From Ferruginibacter sp. (GTDB taxonomy: Bacteria > Bacteroidota > Bacteroidia > Chitinophagales > Chitinophagaceae), in the NCBI RefSeq assembly GCF_028288465.1, contig NZ_JAQBNR010000068.1, positions 1 to 64,000 on the forward strand: a DNA stretch of 64,000 nucleotides, given 5' to 3'. The stretch's first letter is position 1, and each line of letters opens with the position of its first letter. Positions 8,186-15,635 of the stretch are shown here, in pieces. Under the pieces are notes generated by a model. The model saw only the letters and a list, made by a program, of their open reading frames with translations, did not search any database and was not told where the DNA came from. The position numbers were made by a program, and so were the translations under genes.

Positions 8186-10609
8186 ATGATAAAAAATTAT
8201 TTTAAGATCGCCTGGCGAAACCTCCGGAGAAATAAAGCCTTCTCTGCCATCAATATTTTTGGGCTGGCCATTGGTATTGCCACCTGTTTAATCATTATGC
8301 TTTTTGTAAATAATGAGTTGAGTTTCGACCGTTACAATACAAAGGCAGACCGCATCTTTGCTGTTTCCTTCCAGGGAAATATCCAGGGAGAAAAGATGAA
8401 CGAAGGAACAGTAATGCCACCGGTAGCACAAACATTAAAAACGGATTATCCTGAAGTGGAAGCATCCACCCGCTTACGCAATTTCGGCAATCCTAAAATT
8501 ACGGTTGGTAACAAGTCTTTTAAAGAAGATGCCTTTGCTTTTGTTGACGCTAATTTTTTCCAGGTGTTTACTTTGCCGTTGATTGCAGGAGATGAAGCAA
8601 CAGCCTTACGCGAACCCAATACGGTGGTGCTTACAAAAGCAATGGCACGTAAATATTTTGGTGATGAAGACCCGATAGGAAAAGTCATCACTTTAAATGG
8701 CGATAAAAATACACCGCTTAAAGTAACCGGGATGATCAACGAAGTGCCGGTGAATTCCAATTTTCATTTTGAAATTTTTGCTTCCATGTCGGATCTGCAA
8801 GAAGCGGGCGTAGATGATTGGATGAGATCTAATTTTCACACCTACCTGTTACTGGCCAAGAATTATGATTATAAAAAGCTGGAAGCAAAATTACCACAGG
8901 TGGTAGATAAATATATTGGCCCCCAAATGCTGAAAGCCATGGGAACCAGCCTTACTGACTTCAGGAAAAAAGGCAACGACCTCAGCTTTCATTTAAAACC
9001 AATCACCGCCATTCACCTGGACCCTGATTATCCCAACGAAATGAGCCCGGCGGGTGATGTGCGCAACGTGTATATTTTTGGCGCCATTGCGGTTTTCATG
9101 CTGCTGATAGCCTGTATTAATTTTATGAATCTTTCAACAGCCGGAGCATCCAAACGTGCCCGTGAAGTAGGGATCCGCAAAGTACTGGGTTCATTAAAAT
9201 CAGAACTGGTAAAACAGTTTTTGTTTGAATCCATCATCATTTGCGCTATCGCATTATTACTGGCTATTACCTTCATTTACACGGCCTTACCCGTCTTCAA
9301 TAATTTAACCGGGCAAAGCCTGAGCCTGCGCTTTGCAGATCATCCGTTTTTGCTGCCAGGCCTGGTTTTGTTTGTATTGTTTACGGGCGTACTGGCTGGA
9401 AGTTATCCCGCATTTTATCTCTCGTCATTTAAACCAATCGCTGTATTAAAAGGAAAATTTATCAACGGTAAAAAAGGGCTTGGTTTAAGAGGCAGTTTGG
9501 TAGTATTCCAGTTTTTTATTTCCATCATTTTGGCGGTAGGTACCACAGTGGTTTTTAAACAGCTTTATTTTTTGCAGCATAAAGATATCGGCTACAACAA
9601 AGACCAGGTGCTCATCATACCCAACGTATGGACGCTTGGAAAAAACCAGGAAACATTCTATCAGCAACTGGTGAATGACAGCCGCGTGGCGAGTGTGAGT
9701 GGCTCAGGCTATTTACCAGCGGGGCCAAGCGACAACAACAATTTCTTTGTATCGCCTCAACAGAATCCTGGGCAAATGATTAAAACTTTGCGATATGATG
9801 TGGATGAAAATTATATCGCTACGTTGGGCATTCACCTGCAAGCCGGCAGAAATTTTTCAAAAGATTTTTCTACTGATTCATCTGCTGTTATATTGAATGA
9901 AACAGCCGCTAAAGTAATGGGCTGGGAGAAAGGCGCCGTAGGACAGAACATTTTATACAGCAACAACAAAGGCGAAAAAATTAATTATCATGTGATAGGC
10001 GTAGTGAAGGACTTTAATTTCAAATCATTGCATGAACGTATTTCTCCATTGGTAATGTCTTACGCACCTAACCACGGCACGTTGATTGCAAAATTGAAAA
10101 CTACAGATGTGGCAGGCTTAACCAATATGCTGGCGAAACGCTGGTTAGAACTGGGTTCAGAAGATCCTTTAAGCTATTCTTTTTTAGACGATCGTTTTAA
10201 CAATACCTATAAAGGCGAACAAAAAATCGGAATCATCCTCGGCATTTTTGCAGGCCTTACTATTTTGGTTGCTTGTCTTGGGTTGTTTGGTCTGGCCATG
10301 TTTACAGCACAACAACGCACCAAAGAAATCGGCGTACGAAAAGTACTGGGCGCCAGCGTACTGGAAGTAACCAATATGCTCTCCAAAGAATTTTTAAAAC
10401 TGGTGCTTATCGCCTGCATCATTGCATTTCCGCTGGCGTGGTGGGCCATGCACAAATGGCTGCAGGATTTTGCATACCAGACAACCATCAGCTGGTGGGT
10501 ATTTGCCGGAGCAGGCATTGCTGCCTCGTTGATTGCTTTGTCGACCGTAAGTTTCCAGGCCGTGAAAGCGGCGTTGGTGAACCCGGTGAAGAGTTTGAAA
10601 GCGGAGTAG
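8186..10609 (+). CDS. Duplicated FtsX/MacB-type ABC permease, array copy 4
   Basis: An 807-aa permease. The start is set at MIKNYFKIAWRN because the longer frame begins inside the sigma-54 -24 box and its 16 extra residues have no counterpart in other copies. The first periplasmic domain closes with LKPITAIHLDPDYP, the xxIHL form. FtsX block 1: ACINFMNLSTAGA and RAREVGIRKVLGS near residue 308. FtsX block 2: CLGLFGLAMFTA and RTKEIGVRKVLGAS near 696. The VanZ-like gene follows after 139 bp and may be cotranscribed. Confidence 0.92.
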   Translation: MIKNYFKIAWRNLRRNKAFSAINIFGLAIGIATCLIIMLFVNNELSFDRYNTKADRIFAVSFQGNIQGEKMNEGTVMPPVAQTLKTDYPEVEASTRLRNFGNPKITVGNKSFKEDAFAFVDANFFQVFTLPLIAGDEATALREPNTVVLTKAMARKYFGDEDPIGKVITLNGDKNTPLKVTGMINEVPVNSNFHFEIFASMSDLQEAGVDDWMRSNFHTYLLLAKNYDYKKLEAKLPQVVDKYIGPQMLKAMGTSLTDFRKKGNDLSFHLKPITAIHLDPDYPNEMSPAGDVRNVYIFGAIAVFMLLIACINFMNLSTAGASKRAREVGIRKVLGSLKSELVKQFLFESIIICAIALLLAITFIYTALPVFNNLTGQSLSLRFADHPFLLPGLVLFVLFTGVLAGSYPAFYLSSFKPIAVLKGKFINGKKGLGLRGSLVVFQFFISIILAVGTTVVFKQLYFLQHKDIGYNKDQVLIIPNVWTLGKNQETFYQQLVNDSRVASVSGSGYLPAGPSDNNNFFVSPQQNPGQMIKTLRYDVDENYIATLGIHLQAGRNFSKDFSTDSSAVILNETAAKVMGWEKGAVGQNILYSNNKGEKINYHVIGVVKDFNFKSLHERISPLVMSYAPNHGTLIAKLKTTDVAGLTNMLAKRWLELGSEDPLSYSFLDDRFNNTYKGEQKIGIILGIFAGLTILVACLGLFGLAMFTAQQRTKEIGVRKVLGASVLEVTNMLSKEFLKLVLIACIIAFPLAWWAMHKWLQDFAYQTTISWWVFAGAGIAASLIALSTVSFQAVKAALVNPVKSLKAE

Positions 10610-10707
10610 GTAATGGATAATTGATAATGGGTTAATGGATAATTAAAAATGCAGTAACTGCAAATGCAATAAACTATCAAAATTACCCCATTTCGGGGAT
10701 GGGGATT
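10610..10707. repeat. Composite intergenic repeat, downstream of permease copy 4
   Basis: TAATGGATAATTGATAATGG, a second TTAATGGATAATT, then ATGCAGTAACTGCAAATGC and CAAAATTACCCCATTTCGGGGATGGGG, whose last part can form a C/G hairpin. Same family as 2797-2862. Confidence 0.6.
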
Positions 10708-10748
10708 TAAAATGTAGCAATTGCTCAATAACCAATGATAAAATTGTA

Positions 10749-11354
10749 ATGAACAATAACCTGGAAGCTGTGAAGAAACATTTAGTAGCAACCTTACTGC
10801 TCATCGCTTATAGTCTGCTGCTGATTAAGATAATGGTGTTTAAAGATCTGCCGATCATAAGGATTGGACCGCTGATGTTTAGGTTTGGAGGAACGCATGA
10901 TGGGCCGGCGAACCTGGTGCCATTCAAGACTATTTTGCTTTACCTGTTTGGCGGACAGGGATTGATTATCGGGGGCCTTAATATTGTTGGAAACATTGTG
11001 TTGCTTGTGCCAGTCGGATTTCTTCTTCCCCTGATTTTTAGGAACATAACATGGAAGAAAATGCTGGCCATTGCTGTTGCAAGTGGTTTGTTGATTGAAG
11101 GAATGCAGGTGGTGTTGCACGTGGGCATATTTGATATCGATGATGTAATACTGAATGGGTTGGGTGTTATGGTTGGCTACTGGACGTTTTTGATTTTGAT
11201 GAATTGGATGCGTTCAGGGAAATTTAAGACGGTTGTTTTTGCAGCACTAATAGTAATTATTGTTGCGGGTGTTTTGGTGTATGCATTTTATCCGAAGGGG
11301 CAACCTCCAAAAGATTTCGGACCGGGTGTTAAAAGGAATGTTCGATTGGTGTGA
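10749..11354 (+). CDS. VanZ-like integral membrane protein
   Basis: A 201-aa protein with four or five predicted membrane helices (about residues 13-30, 62-85, 92-110, 125-150 and 162-178). Family marks are NIVGNIVLLVPVGFLLPL at about 78-95, EGMQVV at about 117-122, and FDIDDVILNGLGVMVGY at about 128-144, the conserved core of the VanZ/teicoplanin-resistance family. The biochemical role of VanZ proteins is not established; VanZ itself lowers teicoplanin susceptibility. It lies between permease copies 4 and 5 on the same strand without its own obvious promoter, so it may be read from sigma-54 promoter 2. An envelope-related role fits the surrounding permeases but is inference. Confidence 0.85.
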   Translation: MNNNLEAVKKHLVATLLLIAYSLLLIKIMVFKDLPIIRIGPLMFRFGGTHDGPANLVPFKTILLYLFGGQGLIIGGLNIVGNIVLLVPVGFLLPLIFRNITWKKMLAIAVASGLLIEGMQVVLHVGIFDIDDVILNGLGVMVGYWTFLILMNWMRSGKFKTVVFAALIVIIVAGVLVYAFYPKGQPPKDFGPGVKRNVRLV

Positions 11355-11560
11355 GCATTTGTGGATCAGGGAAAAAACAAATGATGTCTGATGGCGGATG
11401 TCTGCTGGCTGATTTTTTTTGGTTTGAACAGTATTGGTTTGTTGGAGATTATTTTTTTAAAAGAAATTGATTGAGCTGTAACAAATAAGATGGATAAACG
11501 TAAAGCTTCACGAAGCCTGCCAACCATTGATTTTTACTGGCGAAGACTGAACGGAAACTA

Positions 11561-11594
11561 AGCCCCGTCAGCGGTTATAAACCCTGACGGCGGC
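11561..11594. repeat. CCGTCAG hairpin element
   Basis: AAGCCCCGTCAGCGGTTA followed by AACCCTGACGG. The halves pair (CCGTCAGCGGTT with AACC-CTGACGG, one base bulged). There is no T-tract, so it does not look like a classic terminator. The first 18 bp recur exactly at 53395-53412. Confidence 0.55.
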
Positions 11595-11670
11595 TGAAAG
11601 GTAGGAACGAAATTTTAGAAGTTGAACTATTGAGGAAGCGAATAAACCTGAAATTGAAAACACGTTGCCT

Positions 11671-11736
11671 AAAGCTGAACAGTACAAGAGGGCGACGCAA
11701 CGATGATCCACAGTGCATCTTAGCCCGGACAAAAAA
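11671..11736 (+). repeat. GTACAAGAG/GCGACGCAACGATG interspersed repeat, copy 1
   Basis: AAAGCTGAACAGTACAAGAG, GGCGACGCAACGATGATCC, TCTTAGCCCGGAC and an A-run. Related copies lie at 28681-28750 (+) and 46341-46402 (-). It sits about 40 bp upstream of the next gene. It could be a promoter-proximal or mobile intergenic element; its nature is not known from sequence. Confidence 0.55.
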
Positions 11737-11772
11737 TAAATACATTCTTTAAAACATAAAAAACAACACAAC

Positions 11773-12816
11773 ATGAAACGAATATTGCTGATTTTATTGG
11801 TAAGCTGCAGCTGCAGCATGGCATGGGCACAAAAGGAGTATGAAACACCATATTCAACCAAATCGCTGGCCGGGCAACATGTAAGCGAAGTAGAAGCTAC
11901 TACATCTGGCGGCAATGTTTCGGTGGAAAGCGTAGGAGCGGGCCAGGAAAAAATTGAGGTGTTTATCTGGCCTTCCAACAGAAACAAAGGCGCTTCTGTT
12001 TCAAAAGAAGAGATACAAAAAAGACTGGATGAATACTATGATTTATCCGTTGAGGTTGCTGGCAATAAATTAACGGCCACCGCAAAACCCAGGCGTCAGA
12101 ATATGAACTGGAAAAATGGGTTGTCTATTTCGTTCAGGATTTATACCAATAAAAATATTGTCACACACCTTACCACCAGCGGCGGAAACATCAACCTGAA
12201 AGCCATTACAGGTCAGCAACGGGTGACTACCAGCGGAGGAAATATTAACATCGACAACGTAAAGGGGAAATTAAAAGGTACTACAAGTGGTGGTAATATT
12301 GATGTAAAAGATTCGGACGATGATATTGATTTAACCACCAGTGGTGGCAATATTGAAGCCAATAATTGTACCGGCAAAGTAGAGCTTTCTACATCGGGCG
12401 GCGATTTGAGACTGGTGAATTTAAATGGTGATATTAAGGCAACTACCAGCGGCGGCAATGTACGGGCCAATGATATAAAAGGTGATCTGAATGCCCATAC
12501 ATCGGGCGGCAATGTTGATATGGCAGGCCTTGCATGCAACCTTACAACCGGCACGAGTGGCGGCGATATAAAAGTGGCCATCACAACAGCCGGCAAGTTT
12601 ATAAAGATCGGCAACAGCGGCGGTAAAATTGATCTGCAACTGCCCGCCGGTAAAGGTTATGATATGGATTTAAGTGCGGATAAAATTAAAGCGGATGACC
12701 TGGGAAATTTTAAGGGAAAGATTGATGAGAAAGAAATCAACGGCCAGGTAAATGGCGGTGGTACTCAGGTAAAAGTAAATGCCAATAGTGGTAAACTGGT
12801 GCTGACTTTTAAATAG
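11773..12816 (+). CDS. Secreted DUF4097-type beta-solenoid protein with 18-residue TSGGN repeats
   Basis: A 347-aa protein with a Sec signal peptide (MKRILLILLVSCSCSMAWA, cleavage before QKEY). It belongs by pattern to the DUF4097 / putative auto-transporter adhesin-like family. A first TTSGGNV occurs at 43-49. From residue 134 the motif (T/S)TSGG(N/D)(I/V) repeats with SGG serines at 136, 154, 172, 190, 208, 226, 244 and 262, an exact period of 18, then one at 282. That regularity predicts a right-handed beta-helix with one turn per repeat. Two Cys lie in the solenoid (about 199 and 255). No enzymatic residues were recognised. It probably acts at the cell surface or in the periplasm. It lies inside the permease array, 418 bp after VanZ and 221 bp before permease copy 5. 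Confidence 0.85.
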   Translation: MKRILLILLVSCSCSMAWAQKEYETPYSTKSLAGQHVSEVEATTSGGNVSVESVGAGQEKIEVFIWPSNRNKGASVSKEEIQKRLDEYYDLSVEVAGNKLTATAKPRRQNMNWKNGLSISFRIYTNKNIVTHLTTSGGNINLKAITGQQRVTTSGGNINIDNVKGKLKGTTSGGNIDVKDSDDDIDLTTSGGNIEANNCTGKVELSTSGGDLRLVNLNGDIKATTSGGNVRANDIKGDLNAHTSGGNVDMAGLACNLTTGTSGGDIKVAITTAGKFIKIGNSGGKIDLQLPAGKGYDMDLSADKIKADDLGNFKGKIDEKEINGQVNGGGTQVKVNANSGKLVLTFK

Positions 12817-12904
12817 CAGATGGATTGGATGATCTACGGGTGATAAGTAAATAATTCCGCCGAATATTGATAATCTGGCAGACTGCCTTTTATAAATATC
12901 CACT

Positions 12905-12941
12905 TGTACGAAATCAGACACAGGTTGTCCGGTTTCGTACA
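12905..12941. promoter_or_regulatory. 37-bp dyad, putative sigma-54 activator site, copy 3
   Basis: TGTACGAAATCAGACA with right half TTGTCCGGTTTCGTACA. The outer arms are more symmetrical than in copies 1 and 2 (TGTACGAAA with TTTCGTACA). The gap to the -24 element is 49 bp. Confidence 0.7.
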
Positions 12942-12989
12942 CTTTTTTTAAGGAGATATCTGAAATCCTTTGCAGTAAAGCATTTTAGC

Positions 12990-13005
12990 GTGGCATGGCT
13001 GTTGT
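12990..13005 (+). promoter_or_regulatory. Sigma-54 (-24/-12) promoter, copy 3
   Basis: GTGGCATGGCTGTTGT, with TGGCATG at 12991-12997 and TTGT at 13002-13005. Expected transcription start is near 13016, about 22 nt before the ATG at 13038, so the leader is short. Confidence 0.75.
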
Positions 13006-13037
13006 AACCAATCTGCAAACACCCAAGGGGCAACAGC

Positions 13038-15413
13038 ATGATACAAAACTACTTTAAGATTGCCTGGCGCAGTTTGCTAAAAAATAAAGGCACCACTGCC
13101 ATCAACATACTTGGTTTATCGGTAGGGATGACGGCTGCCGTATTTATACTGTTGTGGGTACAGAACGAAATGAATTTTGATGATTACCACAAAGAAGAAA
13201 GCAGTATTTACCGGCTTACCACAAGGCTGCCCTCGCAGGGCTGGGTTTGGGAGAGTACCCCGCTTTTACTGGCAGATGCCATAAAAAAAGAAGTACCGGA
13301 AATTACAAACGCTACCCGCTTGTACACGAGCAACTGGCCAGTTTTTACCATCAAAAACAACCTGTTTTACAGTAAAGGTTGTGCCTATGTAGATGAAGCC
13401 TGGTTCAATATTTTTAAGTATGATTTTAAAGAAGGTAATGCGGCGTCTTTTGATGCCAATCCTTTCAGCATCATATTAACCAGTACCGAAGCAAAAAAAT
13501 ATTTTGGTAACGCTACTGCCGTGGGGCAAACGATCCGGGTAGATTCAGTGAATTACCAGGTAAGAGGTGTGGTGGCCGATGCACCTACCAATTCAAGTTT
13601 TCAATACACGTCTTTTATACCCATCAGTGCACTGATGACCAATCCGCAGATACGGGAAAACGACCAGCAGTGGGGCAATGCCAACTATATCACTTTTGTA
13701 AAAACCAGTGCGGGGAGTAAGCCCGCTATTATAGAAAAAAAGATAACGGATTTGATGGCCTCAAAAAGCAAGGGAGATGCCACGCCGATATCGATGATCG
13801 CTTTAAAAGACATGCACTTTGAAACAGAAATAGGCAATTCTGTTTTTATACACGGCAACCTCAACACGGTGTATGTATTTTCTATACTTGGTTTTTTATT
13901 GTTGCTGATTGCCTGCATCAATTATGTAAATCTTACTACTGCAAGGGCCAGCCTGCGGGCAAGGGAGGTGAGCGTACGTAAAATAAATGGTGCTGACCGG
14001 TCGCATCTTTTCCTGCAATTTATTACGGAGTCTTTATTGATCAGTCTCCTGTCGTTGTTTGCAACACTGGTGCTGATAAAATGCTGCCTGCCGGTATTTA
14101 ACCAGCTAACAGAAAAATCATTTGAACTGCCGCTGACATCCCTGAACACATGGAAGGTATTGGGTTGCACATTATTGGCGGCCCTGCTGCTCAACAGTAT
14201 TTATCCTGCCTTGTTGCTATCCTCTTTTAAGCCATTGAATGTGTTCCGTGGCAACACCGTACTGAAAATAAAAGACGCCACTTTCCGCAAAGGCCTGGTG
14301 GTATTGCAGTTTACCGTTTCTGTGATATTAATTGCGGGCACCATTGTAATCTACTCCCAGCTTCAGTTTATTCAGCATAAAAACCCGGGCTATAACAGGT
14401 CGCAAACCCTGTCGTTTATGTTGCCCCAAGCCATCGAAAGAGGAAAGCGGGAATCGGTGATGGCGGCGATGAAGCAGGACCTGCTTGCTGAAAGCAGCAT
14501 CGAAAAAGTGGCCACTTCCAACCAGCCACTGGTAAACCTTGGCAGCGTGTGTACGGAATGCGCCGATTGGAAAGGGCGTGATACCAGCTACAATCCTAAG
14601 ATAACACAACTTTCTGCCGACACAGATTTTGAAAAGACGATGCAACTAAAAATGAAAGAAGGTGAATGGTTTGGTGAAAAAAATAATAATGGTGCACATG
14701 GTTTTATATTGAATGAAACTGCAGTGAAAGACTTTAAACTGCCGTTACCGGCAACAGGTACATGGTTTGTTTTTAAAGGAGATACCGGCCGTGTGATTGG
14801 CGTGGTAAATGATTTTGCCTATAAGAGCCTGCATGAAAAATCGGGCCCGGTGGTAATATTCAACAATGCTAAATGGAGAAATCTTTTTACGGTGAGAATT
14901 GCCGGGGAAAAAGCTGCAACGGGATTGAGCGCCATCAACACTGTCTGGAAAAAATATGTGAGCGACAGTCCGCTGGAGTATAATTTTTTAGATGACACGT
15001 TCAATAATTTATATAAACAAGACCAGCAGACTTCTTTCCTCATGATTGTGTTTGCTGTTATTGCCATCGTGATTTCAGCGCTGGGATTGTTTAGCCTTGC
15101 TGCCTTTGAAGCAGCGCAACGCACCAAAGAGATTGGCGTAAGAAAAGTGCTGGGCGCTACGGTTGCAGGCATCGCAAAGTTGTTGTCAAAAGATTTTGTA
15201 AAGCTGGTAGGTATTGCCATCGTGATAGCGTCACCGGTTGCCTGGTGGGTTATGCAAAGGTGGATGCAGAACTTCGCTTACCGCATTGATATCAGCTGGT
15301 GGATGTTTGCATTGGCTGGTTTGTTTGCATTGCTGATAGCGTTTCTGACAGTGAGTTTCCAGGCCGTAAGGGCGGCTTTACTTAATCCGGTGAAGAGTTT
15401 GAAAAGCGAGTAA
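13038..15413 (+). CDS. Duplicated FtsX/MacB-type ABC permease, array copy 5
   Basis: A 791-aa permease starting MIQNYFKIAWRS. It is one of the more divergent members. FtsX block 1 reads ACINYVNLTTARA and RAREVSVRKINGA near residue 291. Block 2 reads ALGLFSLAAFEA instead of the usual CLGLFGLA near 680. The second periplasmic domain contains a close cysteine pair (SVCTECADW) not seen in the other copies, which could form a disulfide. It ends NPVKSLKSE. It follows sigma-54 cassette 3 directly and probably heads a unit with copy 6. Confidence 0.92.
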   Translation: MIQNYFKIAWRSLLKNKGTTAINILGLSVGMTAAVFILLWVQNEMNFDDYHKEESSIYRLTTRLPSQGWVWESTPLLLADAIKKEVPEITNATRLYTSNWPVFTIKNNLFYSKGCAYVDEAWFNIFKYDFKEGNAASFDANPFSIILTSTEAKKYFGNATAVGQTIRVDSVNYQVRGVVADAPTNSSFQYTSFIPISALMTNPQIRENDQQWGNANYITFVKTSAGSKPAIIEKKITDLMASKSKGDATPISMIALKDMHFETEIGNSVFIHGNLNTVYVFSILGFLLLLIACINYVNLTTARASLRAREVSVRKINGADRSHLFLQFITESLLISLLSLFATLVLIKCCLPVFNQLTEKSFELPLTSLNTWKVLGCTLLAALLLNSIYPALLLSSFKPLNVFRGNTVLKIKDATFRKGLVVLQFTVSVILIAGTIVIYSQLQFIQHKNPGYNRSQTLSFMLPQAIERGKRESVMAAMKQDLLAESSIEKVATSNQPLVNLGSVCTECADWKGRDTSYNPKITQLSADTDFEKTMQLKMKEGEWFGEKNNNGAHGFILNETAVKDFKLPLPATGTWFVFKGDTGRVIGVVNDFAYKSLHEKSGPVVIFNNAKWRNLFTVRIAGEKAATGLSAINTVWKKYVSDSPLEYNFLDDTFNNLYKQDQQTSFLMIVFAVIAIVISALGLFSLAAFEAAQRTKEIGVRKVLGATVAGIAKLLSKDFVKLVGIAIVIASPVAWWVMQRWMQNFAYRIDISWWMFALAGLFALLIAFLTVSFQAVRAALLNPVKSLKSE

Positions 15414-15534
15414 TCCCCATCCCCTAAAGGGAGCAATGAAATGCATCGTTCAATTTTGGTGTTGGTTGAGAGCGTTGAAGAGTAAAAAAATAATAACAAA
15501 TGAAAACGTCTTGACCTGCCTGTGCGGCTGGCAG
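15414..15534. other. Intergenic stretch with GC-rich direct word
   Basis: Holds CCCCATCCCCTAAAGGGAGC right at the stop codon and ACCTGCCTGTGCGGCTGGCAG near 15512-15534. A close relative of the second word (ACCTGCCCGTACGGCTGGCAG) lies at 18180-18200, in the leader of copy 7. CTGCC and GGCAG in each can pair as a small hairpin. Confidence 0.4.
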
Positions 15535-15614
15535 CTGGATAATGGATAATTAAAAATGCAGCGACTACAACCGTACTGAAATATTCAAATTACCCCCCTT
15601 TAGGGCATGGGGGC
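15535..15614. repeat. Composite intergenic repeat, upstream of permease copy 6
   Basis: GGATAATGGATAATTAAAAA, TGCAGCGACTACA, ATATTCAAATTACCCCCC and TTTAGGGCATGGGGGC. Same family as 2797-2862. Confidence 0.6.
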
Positions 15615-15635
15615 AAACGACTTAAATATCATTCT

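Larger units (their letters stand above)
11355..11772. other. 418-bp gene-free stretch with repeats and a hairpin
   Basis: Contains a GATGTCTGATGGCGGATGTCTG motif region shortly after the VanZ stop (similar words at 28446-28480), a hairpin at 11566-11590, and a copy of the GTACAAGAG intergenic repeat at 11671-11736. The last 35 bp before the next start are A/T-rich (ACATAAAAAACAACACAAC). No sigma-54 cassette and no convincing ORF is seen. Confidence 0.6.

Noticed and set aside
11566-11590. Hairpin as a transcription terminator for VanZ
   Set aside because: It is over 200 bp past the stop, has no T-tract, and its arm recurs elsewhere as part of a repeat.
12213-12614. 133-aa frame on the - strand opposite the solenoid gene
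   Set aside because: It is the antisense shadow of the TSGGN repeats.
12172-12630. Regular 54-bp spacing as a CRISPR-like or tandem DNA repeat
   Set aside because: The period is at protein level inside the solenoid gene; codons differ between units and there are no conserved repeats with unique spacers.
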